Shown here piece by piece: positions 7,428 to 14,365 of a stretch of 14,608 nucleotides of DNA. A program made the translations under genes and the position numbers. The stretch lies in NCBI GenBank assembly GCA_004375785.1, contig SOKM01000299.1, positions 1 to 14,608 of the forward strand, in the 5' to 3' direction. The notes under the pieces are model-generated. The model searched no databases and was not told where the DNA came from. It saw nothing but the letters and a program-made list of their open reading frames with translations. The first letter of the stretch is position 1. Each line of letters starts with the position of its first letter. The stretch comes from Candidatus Cloacimonadota bacterium (lineage in GTDB: Bacteria > Hydrothermota > E44-bin80).

Positions 7428-7455
7428 TTGACATTCAATAAGAAAGTTGCATAAT
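7428..7455 (+). promoter_or_regulatory. Sigma-70-type promoter of the beta-propeller protein gene
   Basis: A perfect TTGACA (7428-7433), 16 bp, then CATAAT (7450-7455). The expected start of transcription is near 7462, giving a leader of about 40 nt with AAAGGAGG right before the ATG at 7503. Confidence 0.72.
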
Positions 7456-7502
7456 ATTAAAATAACAAAATCAAAATAACATATTGTAAAAAAGGAGGAA
7501 TA

Positions 7503-9359
7503 ATGAAAAAGATATTGATATGTTTGATTTTGGCAGTAATTATTGCATCAACTGTCCACCCCCAGGACTGGCCAATGTATGGTCGTGATTTATGCCATAC
7601 AGCACTCCAGAGTGGGAAAGGTTTAATAACTAATGCCGCCGCAGTTATGGTTAAGTGGGAATTCACAGATGGGACTGCCATATATGTCTGGAATCCTGTT
7701 GTCGGTGATGCGGATGGAAATGGCTCATATGAAGTCTTTGCCGGAGATATTGATTATTATGGTTATTTATTGAGTGGAACTACAGGCGCGTCACTGTGGA
7801 CCTATCAAGGTGGTGAGTGTGTACACGCCTCAGGAGCAATTGGGAACGTGGATGGAGGAACGGACATAGAGGTAATTCTGATTAACTGTGGGACAGATAT
7901 CTCTTGCTTGAGCGGTGTGGATGGAAGTGAAAAGTGGCATATTGGATTAACTGGAGGGTGGGCTCATTCAAGTCCGGCAATCTGTGATGTAGATTCTGAT
8001 GGAGAGATGGAGGTAGTGGTAGCGCTCACATACCCCGGCAACCCAGGACTTGTTTCTCTGAAAGGTAGTGATGGAAGTTTAGAGTGGTGTTTCCCAGTAA
8101 TGTCCTTTAGCTCTCCTGCAATTGCTGATGTTGATGATGATGGCACTTTAGAGGTGCTCTACGTTGGGAGTGACTCTCTTTACTGTATAGATGGGGTCTC
8201 TGGAAATCTCGAGTGGGGTTTTCCGTGCTTAAATGGTAATCTGATGAGTACGCCAACATTGATAAATGTTGATGGAGACGCTGCATTGGAGGTTTTCTTC
8301 GGTACGTACGGTGATGTCTTCTACAGTGTGGATGGAGAGACTGGGCTCGAGGAGTGGAATGAAAATGTGTCAGATTGGATAGGTTATGCCACACCTGCAG
8401 CAGCAGATCTCGATTCAGATGGCAACGTGGAAGTCGTCTTTGTAGTTCGGAATGGCTGGGTGCATTGCAGGGATGGTGATACAGGAGGTGTTGAATGGGA
8501 CTACAACCTAGGTTCGTCGTCGAGGGATGCTGATCCCTCTATTGCTGACATAGATGGAGATAACTCCCTTGAGGTCATAGTAATGGCAGACGGAGGTAAT
8601 ATTCACGTCATAGATGGAGCAACTGGAAATCTTGAATGGACATACTCGGGCAGTGGTTATCATTATGTAGTGCCCGCGGATGTTGATGGAGATGGTTGGT
8701 TGGAACTCGTCTATGTATCTAACTCACCAACAAGAAGGGTGGTATGTTTGGATAACATAGATGTAAGTATAGGACTTACTGGGTTTAATGCAATAGGGAA
8801 AGAGGGCCTTGTGCAGATATCCTGGAGCGTGGAGGCAGGAATTGATAATTACAAATGGTTGATTGTTCGCTCTATGTGTTCTGCGAGTGGTTATGAGCAG
8901 ATTGCTGAACTTCCAACAAAAGTGGCTCCAGCCAGTTATGTATGGATTGACTCTCTTGTGTGTCCTGGTGTTCTCTATTATTACAAGCTCGGAGATGTGG
9001 ATAGAGATGGTAGAGTTACCTGGCATGGGCCTGTTACCGCAGAGGCGAGGGCATTTCATGAATTGTCACTTGCTCTGTCAGCGAAACCAAATCCATTTAG
9101 ATGCAATGAAGGTGTAGAGATTAGGTATCAGGTTCCTGGGGGAAGGAGCCGCACAGCACTTCCTGTAACTCTCAGTATTTATAATGAAAGCGGTGTGCTT
9201 GTGCGAGTGCTTGTTGATAAAAGTCAAGCGCCGAAATCTCATGTTATCCCATGGGATGGAAAAGATAGAGATGGTAAGTTTGTACCGAGTGGAACGTATT
9301 TTTGTTGTCTTAACGTGGATGGAAAGAGGGTAACTCGCAAAATAATTATCATAAAATAA
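7503..9359 (+). CDS. Secreted eight-bladed beta-propeller (FG-GAP/PQQ-like) protein with a sorting domain
   Basis: The product has 618 residues. Signal peptide 1-21 (MKKILICLILAVIIAST...PQ), then the DWPMYGRDL opening typical of PQQ-like propellers. Eight repeats of about 47 residues each carry an Asp-rich calcium-type loop (DxDxDG or variant) beginning at 69, 115, 162, 209, 256, 302, 349 and 393, followed by EVVFV-type strands and an IDGATGNLEW-type strand. Residues about 421-520 look like a fibronectin type III-like domain. Residues 525-618 are a FlgD-like / T9SS-type sorting domain (KPNPF, IRYQVP, LSIYNESGVLVRVL, WDGKDRDGK, SGTYFCCL, TRKIIIIK). Such propellers bind ligands or act as scaffolds; no active site is visible. 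It has its own promoter and a strong ribosome binding site. Exported or surface location is inferred. Confidence 0.88.
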   Translation: MKKILICLILAVIIASTVHPQDWPMYGRDLCHTALQSGKGLITNAAAVMVKWEFTDGTAIYVWNPVVGDADGNGSYEVFAGDIDYYGYLLSGTTGASLWTYQGGECVHASGAIGNVDGGTDIEVILINCGTDISCLSGVDGSEKWHIGLTGGWAHSSPAICDVDSDGEMEVVVALTYPGNPGLVSLKGSDGSLEWCFPVMSFSSPAIADVDDDGTLEVLYVGSDSLYCIDGVSGNLEWGFPCLNGNLMSTPTLINVDGDAALEVFFGTYGDVFYSVDGETGLEEWNENVSDWIGYATPAAADLDSDGNVEVVFVVRNGWVHCRDGDTGGVEWDYNLGSSSRDADPSIADIDGDNSLEVIVMADGGNIHVIDGATGNLEWTYSGSGYHYVVPADVDGDGWLELVYVSNSPTRRVVCLDNIDVSIGLTGFNAIGKEGLVQISWSVEAGIDNYKWLIVRSMCSASGYEQIAELPTKVAPASYVWIDSLVCPGVLYYYKLGDVDRDGRVTWHGPVTAEARAFHELSLALSAKPNPFRCNEGVEIRYQVPGGRSRTALPVTLSIYNESGVLVRVLVDKSQAPKSHVIPWDGKDRDGKFVPSGTYFCCLNVDGKRVTRKIIIIK

Positions 9360-9423
9360 CTATATGCTTATCTGTTTAACTCATTTTAGCTCTTTTTTTG
9401 TAATGGACGGTAAAAAGGGGGCA

Positions 9424-9870
9424 TTACGTTCCTCCAAGTCGATGCGAAGGGGCAGTATAGAAAACGATACTGTCCGATGAAGGGGATTCGTACATTGTTT
9501 TGTATTTGAGCTTAGTCTCTTCAGGTTTAACTTTTCTTTTTTCAATAACAAGGTTAGTTACAGACATAAGAAAAACCCCAAGAAAAAGTGTGGCAACTGC
9601 ATAATACAATTTCACGGGTCTATTCAAAAAAGTGAATACATTATATCGTCGTTCAATCCCTATTCTCTTTTGAATCAATTGATAAACTTTTTTGTCAGGT
9701 GCTATTTCTTTCTTGTCATTCATCCTTTCAAAAAGGGTTTCTATCTTTGTTACTTCTTTTTGACATCTTTCACATCTTAAAAGATGTTCGTTTACCCTCA
9801 TTTCTGAAACAGAATCAAGTTCTCCAAGAAGATAATCAAAAATATACTCTTTTATTTCTTTACAGTTCAT
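9424..9870 (-). CDS. Membrane anti-sigma factor with zf-HC2 zinc finger
   Basis: The product has 148 residues. The cytoplasmic N-terminus carries the anti-sigma zinc-finger pattern Cys3, His29-x3-Cys33-x2-Cys36 (HLLRCERC). One membrane helix spans about 88-109 (LYYAVATLFLGVFLMSVTNLVI), followed by a short outside tail of about 39 residues. Such proteins hold the partner ECF sigma factor at the membrane until a signal releases it. I chose the ATG at 9868-9870 because AAAAGGAGGAAAG stands right before it and MNCKEIKEY matches the family start; an in-frame ATG at 9951 adds 27 low-complexity residues read from a heptamer repeat and has no ribosome binding site. It follows the sigma gene, the usual order for such pairs. 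Its outer domain is too small to suggest a ligand. Confidence 0.87.
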   Translation of the reverse strand: MNCKEIKEYIFDYLLGELDSVSEMRVNEHLLRCERCQKEVTKIETLFERMNDKKEIAPDKKVYQLIQKRIGIERRYNVFTFLNRPVKLYYAVATLFLGVFLMSVTNLVIEKRKVKPEETKLKYKTMYESPSSDSIVFYTAPSHRLGGT

Positions 9871-9890
9871 CTTTCCTCCTTTTCTCTTTA

Positions 9891-9925
9891 TCCTCCATCT
9901 TCCATCTTCCATCCTACATCCCTTA
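9891..9925. repeat. Heptanucleotide tandem repeat between sigma and anti-sigma genes
   Basis: Five consecutive 7-mers read TCCTCCA, TCTTCCA, TCTTCCA, TCCTACA, TCCCTTA on the plus strand. They lengthen the sigma to anti-sigma spacer to 84 bp and lie upstream of the anti-sigma ribosome binding site. Copy-number change here would not alter the proteins if the start at 9870 is right. Confidence 0.7.
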
Positions 9926-9954
9926 CTTTCCCTCTTTAACTCATCATCCATCCC

Positions 9955-10491
9955 TTATTCATCTTTCTTTACCAATTTCTGCATTTTTTTCAACCCCTCA
10001 TATATTCTCGTCTTTACAGTGCCGAGCGGACAGTCTATAACTTCTGAGATTTCTTTATACTTCATTCCCTGATAAAATTTAAGAATAATAACTATTCGTT
10101 GAGTTTCCGGCACTTTCATCAATGCTTTTTGAATCTGAATCTTTGCCAGTAAATCTTCCTCCTTGAAATTATCCTCTTTCATAATTAAGTTTTCATAATC
10201 TACAATTTTATTACTTCCTTTTCTTAATGCTTTATAAGAAAGATTCGTAGCCACCCTGTAAAGCCAGTTTTTAAGTTTTCCTCTTTCCTCAAGGTTGGAT
10301 TCATATAGTTTTATAAAGGTCTCTTCAAGAATATCTTCAGCAAGATCCCAGTTACCAAGAAGTTTAAGTAAATAATTAAAAATGCTGGCGCTAAAACGAT
10401 TATAGAGGGATTCAAACGCATTTTCATCACCTTTCTTGAATAAGCGATAAAGTAAAAATGGTTCTAAGCTATTATAACTTCTGCTGATTAT
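9955..10491 (-). CDS. ECF RNA polymerase sigma factor lacking a canonical start codon
   Basis: Region 2 is clear upstream of the first GTG: KKGDENAFESLYNRF, LLGNWDLAEDILEETFIKLYE, LKNWLYRVATN. Region 4 follows: LMKVPETQRIVIILKFYQGMKYKEISEVIDCPLGTVKTRIYEGLKKMQ. A GTG at 10254 would lose region 2, so the gene must begin near 10491. The frame is open from 10503 but has no ATG, GTG or TTG before region 2. The best candidate is ATA at 10489-10491, four bases behind GGAG; it overlaps the lipoprotein gene's TAA as ATAA, where ATGA is usual. ATC at 10486-10488 is an alternative. From ATA the length is 178 residues, normal for ECF sigmas. Either a rare start codon, a point mutation, or a sequence error. 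The anti-sigma gene follows directly, so the pair is probably co-regulated. Confidence 0.85.
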   Translation of the reverse strand: MISRSYNSLEPFLLYRLFKKGDENAFESLYNRFSASIFNYLLKLLGNWDLAEDILEETFIKLYESNLEERGKLKNWLYRVATNLSYKALRKGSNKIVDYENLIMKEDNFKEEDLLAKIQIQKALMKVPETQRIVIILKFYQGMKYKEISEVIDCPLGTVKTRIYEGLKKMQKLVKKDE

Positions 10492-12611
10492 TCTTCTCCG
10501 TATTTAATCAATTGTTCAAGGATATCTTTATCATCTGGATGTTCTTCGAGCCAACCTGCAAGCACCTTGATTGCCTCCTCTTTCCTTTCGTTTTCATAAT
10601 ATTTTTCAGCAACTTTTTTTATTATAGTTGAATTCTTTTCAATGTCAAGTGCCTTCTTTAAAGTTTCGTCACCTTTCTCGATTTCATTTAATTTATAATA
10701 AATCGATGCTTCTATACAATGAAAGGCAATTTGATTGATAGCATATGGACTTGGTGGAAAATTTTGAGCAAATTGAATCTCCTCTAATGCCTCATCGTAT
10801 CTTTCCTCATTAACCAAGACATTAATAAGAGCAAAGAGGGTTGCCCGATAGTTCGACATCATCTTCTTACAACCTATATTGAGTGATTCAGGTGAAGCAG
10901 AAAATAATGTTTTTAGTTTGAATGTTGAATGAAAAAGTTCTCTTGTCCTTTCAATCTCCACATCTCCTTCTCCAAACTCAAGAACAAGTCCTCGGAGTCT
11001 TAAAGAGTATTCTTTTGTTCTGGAGTGTGAAACAGTTGTTGCAAAAACAACAGGTCTTTTTTTGTTCTTTACTAAGATTTTAATCAAGGAATCAGCTACA
11101 AAGATAATTTCACCCGATTTTTTTTTGATAGGTTTAAGTTCGCGTATCTCTTCTTCATCTAATGGAATGGGCAATCCATTTTCTTTCAGAAAGAGTGAAT
11201 TCTCTGTGACATTCAAAAGAGACCAATTTACAATCAGAACGTCCTTTCTTATACCTTTTCCTTGAAGATACCAGCCAGGATACGTATCATTATCACCATT
11301 AGTTATGAGAATGCCATTTTGGGGCACACTCAAAAGCAGATTCTCATTAAAGTCAAGAAGGAGTTGAAGATTAATAGGGCTTCTGAAATGAAGGTTTATC
11401 TCTTTTTCCCAGATTTCACTGATTTTGAAAAATTCCTCTTCACCTTTCCATACTTTTGTAAAAAGTAATGGCCAGTTAAAACTGTGATAAAGTTGAACAA
11501 AATCTTTAATCACTCCATAAACATCCTTATTATCAAACAGTTCAAAATGACTCAAGTGGAATGGTAAAGGCTCTAAGGATGTTAACATTGTCGAAGTTAA
11601 AGAAACCAATCCATCTCCATCAAATTCTTCTGGAAATTCTCCATCGAATTCCTTCTTTCCTCTAATTGAGGCGAAATTTTTGTTCTCTTCGAGTTTCTTA
11701 TGCCGCCATCCTACCAATCTGTTTTTTCTTACCCAGGAAATAAAATCCGATTCTAACACTAAATCTTTCGCATGCTCCTCCATTCCATCAATAAAAAAGA
11801 AGCGAAAAGGACTTTCCCCTTTTTTTACACTATCAATGTTTGCAAAATTTGAACCCAAAAATGGTGTTCCTACAGCAATAATTGCTGGTGATATGTCTCC
11901 CTGGTAAAGGGTTGCATCTGCAATATAGCGATGGGAAATTAAACCGCCAATTCCGAAACCCACAACATCTAATCTGAATTCTCCATATTCTTTATGAAGA
12001 TGCTCAAGTTCTTTTGCAAGAAATACTGCATTATCCTCAATTGATTGTTCGTTAGAATAAATAAAAGTCCAGATAGGAAGATTATAACCTTCTTTTTTAA
12101 GATACCCGCGAAAATTTTCAAGATAATGACCCGTATGTAAATCACTGATGAGAAGGAGTGCTTCATTTGTTTTTGATGAGTTCAGTATCCCGTATTTCTC
12201 CGGTAGTTCAATTAATCTATAATTCCCTGCGTGGTAGATATGCGTTACTAATGTACCATTTTCAAGCCTTGAATTTGCTATGGGAAGGTACCCATTCTCC
12301 AATTTTACAGCCAACCGTTCTTGGTTGTTCTTTGCAGGAAAGGAAACTAAAACAGGTTTTTCAAAAACAAGTGTTTCGGGTTTGATAGAAAAGGATAGCT
12401 TTAATGTTCTGTAACCTTCTCTGAAGGATCTTGCCCCTTCAGTTATTTTTCTAATTTCAATTGTGGTCGACTCTAAAACTGCTCCTTTGGGGAAGTTAAA
12501 TGTTATATTTTCAAGTTTTACTACCTTATCCTCTGGTCCAACCTCTGTTTTGATATATGCTTTACTGCAGGAAAGAACAAACAACAATATAAAAAAAGAT
12601 AATCTTTTCAT
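10488..12611 (-). CDS. Lipoprotein with ZU5-like, pseudo-alpha/beta-hydrolase, TMEM260/DUF2723-like and TPR-like regions
   Basis: The product has 707 residues. Lipoprotein signal MKRLSFFILLFVLSC with acylated Cys15. Residues 25-95 resemble a ZU5-type sandwich (ITFNFPKGAVLESTTIEI). Residues about 150-375 follow an alpha/beta hydrolase of the PGAP1/lipase type: VVGFGIGGLISHRYI at the nucleophile elbow, VGTPFLGS, then DGDGLVSLTS and a late HLSH. The elbow reads G-F-Gly220-I-G, so the nucleophile serine is missing. Residues 429-467 (QNGILITNGDNDTYPGWYLQ and on to VNWSLLN) match a hallmark segment I know from DUF2723/TMEM260-family proteins, though the membrane part of that family is absent. Residues 585-705 look like TPR helices. 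ATG at 12611 is chosen over GTG at 12617, which touches AAAGGAGG. The last base triplet overlaps the sigma gene. An envelope scaffold or sensor is inferred; no substrate is known. Confidence 0.78.
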   Translation of the reverse strand: MKRLSFFILLFVLSCSKAYIKTEVGPEDKVVKLENITFNFPKGAVLESTTIEIRKITEGARSFREGYRTLKLSFSIKPETLVFEKPVLVSFPAKNNQERLAVKLENGYLPIANSRLENGTLVTHIYHAGNYRLIELPEKYGILNSSKTNEALLLISDLHTGHYLENFRGYLKKEGYNLPIWTFIYSNEQSIEDNAVFLAKELEHLHKEYGEFRLDVVGFGIGGLISHRYIADATLYQGDISPAIIAVGTPFLGSNFANIDSVKKGESPFRFFFIDGMEEHAKDLVLESDFISWVRKNRLVGWRHKKLEENKNFASIRGKKEFDGEFPEEFDGDGLVSLTSTMLTSLEPLPFHLSHFELFDNKDVYGVIKDFVQLYHSFNWPLLFTKVWKGEEEFFKISEIWEKEINLHFRSPINLQLLLDFNENLLLSVPQNGILITNGDNDTYPGWYLQGKGIRKDVLIVNWSLLNVTENSLFLKENGLPIPLDEEEIRELKPIKKKSGEIIFVADSLIKILVKNKKRPVVFATTVSHSRTKEYSLRLRGLVLEFGEGDVEIERTRELFHSTFKLKTLFSASPESLNIGCKKMMSNYRATLFALINVLVNEERYDEALEEIQFAQNFPPSPYAINQIAFHCIEASIYYKLNEIEKGDETLKKALDIEKNSTIIKKVAEKYYENERKEEAIKVLAGWLEEHPDDKDILEQLIKYGEE

Positions 12612-12691
12612 ACACACCTCCTTTTATATACATAACCCTTGAATAAGCCAAAAGGTTCAATTTTTTTTCTTTTGTCATTTACTTCTATTCC

Positions 12692-12747
12692 CTCTGCTCT
12701 ATGCCCAATGCTCAATGCTCTTTGTTTAACCTTTAATCTTTATTCTT
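12692..12747. repeat. Degenerate heptanucleotide tandem repeat (eight units)
   Basis: Consecutive 7-mers CTCTGCT, CTATGCC, CAATGCT, CAATGCT, CTTTGTT, TAACCTT, TAATCTT, TATTCTT. The 7-bp period is strict while the bases drift, with two identical units in the middle. It lies in the divergent gap 12612-12894 between the lipoprotein gene and the DUF5683 gene, outside both coding regions. Confidence 0.65.
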
Positions 12748-12781
12748 GAAACCGATCATTCTAACTACTCTTAGAAATTGA

Positions 12782-12810
12782 TTGACTTTCGGCTATTTTT
12801 ATAGTATGAA
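12782..12810 (+). promoter_or_regulatory. Possible sigma-70-type promoter of the DUF5683 gene
   Basis: TTGACT (12782-12787), 17 bp, then TATGAA (12805-12810). The -10 box matches consensus at four of six bases, so this is moderate evidence. It would give a leader of about 78 nt. No comparable promoter for the divergent lipoprotein gene could be picked with confidence. Confidence 0.4.
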
Positions 12811-12894
12811 ATATCAAATGGAGGTGAGCAGGTTGTTTTGAGCAAAAAGTAGAGGTCAAGAAAGAAAATTAACAGGGATTGGAAGAGTGTATAA

Positions 12895-13344
12895 ATGAAA
12901 CGAATTATCTTTATTGTTTTAATTCTTCTTTTTTCAATACATCTTACGAGTGATGAGATGAAGAAACATCCAGGTTGGGCAATTGTCACGTCTGCTGTGC
13001 TTCCAGGAGGAGGACAGTTCTATGCTGAGAGCTATGTGAGAGGAATATTTTTCTCAACCTTGCAGATTTCTCTTATTTCTTTAACCGTTTATGAGAAGGT
13101 TCAGGAAAGGGATTATTGGAAATTATATAATGAGAATCACGAACAAGACACCTGGCATAAGTTTAATAAGCATAAGAGCAGGGTGAGAAATCTCCTCTGG
13201 TGGGATGCAGGGATATGGTTTCTTTCCTGCGCTGACGCATTTGCAGATGCGCACTTTTATGGGTTTAATGATGTAGAAGGTTTCTCTCTTCAGTTAGAGC
13301 AAAAAGCAGAGGGCATGCAGATAGGGGTAATATTTAAGTTTTAG
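12895..13344 (+). CDS. DUF5683-type membrane protein
   Basis: The product has 149 residues. The N-terminus (MKRIIFIVLILLFSIHLTS) is a signal peptide or anchor. The PGWAIVTSAVLPGGGQFYAESYVRG segment at 26-50 is the DUF5683 hallmark (SAxLPGxGQxYN-type), followed by a hydrophobic stretch (51-66), a Lys/His-rich middle, and the WDAGIWFLSCADAFADAHFYGFND segment whose aromatic DAxxDAH ending is typical of the family. Function unknown; FCB-group genomes carry it as a small envelope protein. The final VIFKF resembles a C-terminal beta strand. The ribosome binding site is weak and distant. It is divergent from the lipoprotein gene, with the heptamer repeat between them. Family assignment fairly sure, role not. 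Confidence 0.75.
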   Translation: MKRIIFIVLILLFSIHLTSDEMKKHPGWAIVTSAVLPGGGQFYAESYVRGIFFSTLQISLISLTVYEKVQERDYWKLYNENHEQDTWHKFNKHKSRVRNLLWWDAGIWFLSCADAFADAHFYGFNDVEGFSLQLEQKAEGMQIGVIFKF

Positions 13345-13427
13345 ACCGTGAGTAAAATCTGGGGAATGCGGAGCACCAGAGCACAAGGCATAAGAGCACA
13401 TGGAATTGTTTAGAGATAATTTTTTTT

Positions 13428-13613
13428 CAAAAGGATGTTATTGCGCAGCTACAGTTTGCTCATACTGAACCTCGAATAGCGGGATGGCTTGGTGGAAGAC
13501 AGATATTAGGTACAGAAGGAATCGAACCAGCTTTGAGAGGGGTTAAAAGTCCAGAAGAAGTGCTGAACGATTGCGCAAAAAAAATAGAGGAATACCTCAA
13601 AGCGGAAGAGTAA
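13428..13613 (+). pseudogene. Remnant of the 3' end of an ABC-transporter solute-binding protein gene
   Basis: The frame beginning QKDVIAQLQFAHTEPRIAGW reads 61 codons to a TAA (13611-13613) with no start codon. The in-frame sequence upstream is repeat-like and non-coding, with a stop at 13353. The peptide has the shape of the last helices of family 1 extracellular (sugar) solute-binding proteins: an aromatic/proline stretch, EGIEPALRGVKSPEEVL, then the amphipathic LNDCAKKIEEYLKAEE tail, corresponding to the usual SGKKSPEEAL...A-EI pattern. The rest of that gene and its permeases are absent. It starts right after a T8 run (13420-13427), which may mark a deletion or rearrangement point. Not functional as it stands. 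Confidence 0.68.
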
Positions 13614-13673
13614 TAAATTGTTGAGAGTATGTAAATTTGTTACCAAATTTAAGGTTTTTATCTGAGTGATTTT

Positions 13674-14150
13674 ATGAAACGGATTTGGAGATGGTTAAAA
13701 GAGAGTTTTCTTAAAATAGCAAGGCTCGATAGTACCCCACTCAAGATAGCAATTGGAATTGGTCTGGGTGCTTTCATTGCAATGTTTCCCATTATAGGTT
13801 TCCAATTTCTCACGGGTCTTCTTCTCTCTCTCATCTTCAGGGTCAATAAGGTCTCAGTTGTTATCACCACACAGGTAGTCTGTAATCCTCTGTCTCTCCC
13901 ATTTTTATTCTTCCTCGATTTTAAAGTTGGTGAAAAAATTCTCAAAGTTAATTCTTCTTTGACAATTCATTCATTCAGGCTGCTCTTGAGGGAAGTCAAC
14001 TTCAGAAACGTTTTCACAGTTCTCGGTGATATTGCAAAACCTCTCTATCTCGGAAGTGCAGTTACTGCCCCTGTTATCGGTTTAATTGCATTTCTCCTCG
14101 GCTATTTTCTTATTAAAAAGTTTAAGACGAAAAGAAAACATAAAATATAA
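13674..14150 (+). CDS. DUF2062-domain membrane protein
   Basis: The product has 158 residues and fits DUF2062 along its length. A short basic amphipathic N-terminus (MKRIWRWLKESFLKIARLDS) is followed by TPLKIAIGIGLGAFIAMFPIIGFQ (residues 21-44), a second helix (46-56, LTGLLLSLIFRVN), the family's conserved Asn71-Pro72 (VVCNPLSLPFLFFLDFKVGE), and a last helix at 127-147 before a very basic tail (KKFKTKRKHKI). Function is not established; the family is an inner-membrane protein, sometimes found next to glycosyltransferases or fused to them. The start is the first ATG and gives the normal family length, though the ribosome binding site is weak (GAG only). It follows a pseudogene, so operon partners are not evident here. 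Confidence 0.88.
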   Translation: MKRIWRWLKESFLKIARLDSTPLKIAIGIGLGAFIAMFPIIGFQFLTGLLLSLIFRVNKVSVVITTQVVCNPLSLPFLFFLDFKVGEKILKVNSSLTIHSFRLLLREVNFRNVFTVLGDIAKPLYLGSAVTAPVIGLIAFLLGYFLIKKFKTKRKHKI

Positions 14151-14228
14151 GCACTCATAATCTGCTTATGTGTCGGTTGATATTCGTGTATAAATTGCAT
14201 CTTTCTTTTTATCACTTATTTGTAGCAA

Positions 14229-14292
14229 TTGACATATCCCAAGGGGATGGTTTATACTAAATAAGATAAGAGTTCCGGGATTCATCCCGAAA
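14229..14292 (+). promoter_or_regulatory. Possible promoter followed by a hairpin
   Basis: TTGACA (14229-14234), 18 bp, then TATACT (14253-14258) is a good sigma-70 match, with a CGGGAT-TC-ATCCCG hairpin (14276-14289) about ten bases after the expected start site. No plus-strand gene follows in the window; transcription would run towards the minus-strand gene at 14366. It may be a small RNA or a chance match. The rest of 14151-14365 shows nothing clear. Confidence 0.3.
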
Positions 14293-14365
14293 GTCTATGA
14301 TTCGATATACTAAGTATACGTCCTCGACTAAAATAAATGGGCAGTGGGGGTTTTCACTATTAAAT

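Noticed and set aside
9360..9423. A terminator between the convergent propeller and anti-sigma genes.
   Set aside because: A T-run is present but I could not find a convincing stem before it on either strand.
9868..9951. The longer anti-sigma start at 9951.
   Set aside because: It would translate the heptamer repeat and has no ribosome binding site, while the ATG at 9868-9870 has a very strong one and fits the family.
10252..10254. GTG start for a short 99-residue sigma factor.
   Set aside because: It would remove region 2, which is clearly encoded upstream in the same frame.
12615..12617. GTG start for the lipoprotein.
   Set aside because: It directly touches the Shine-Dalgarno; the ATG six bases on has proper spacing and starts a normal signal peptide.
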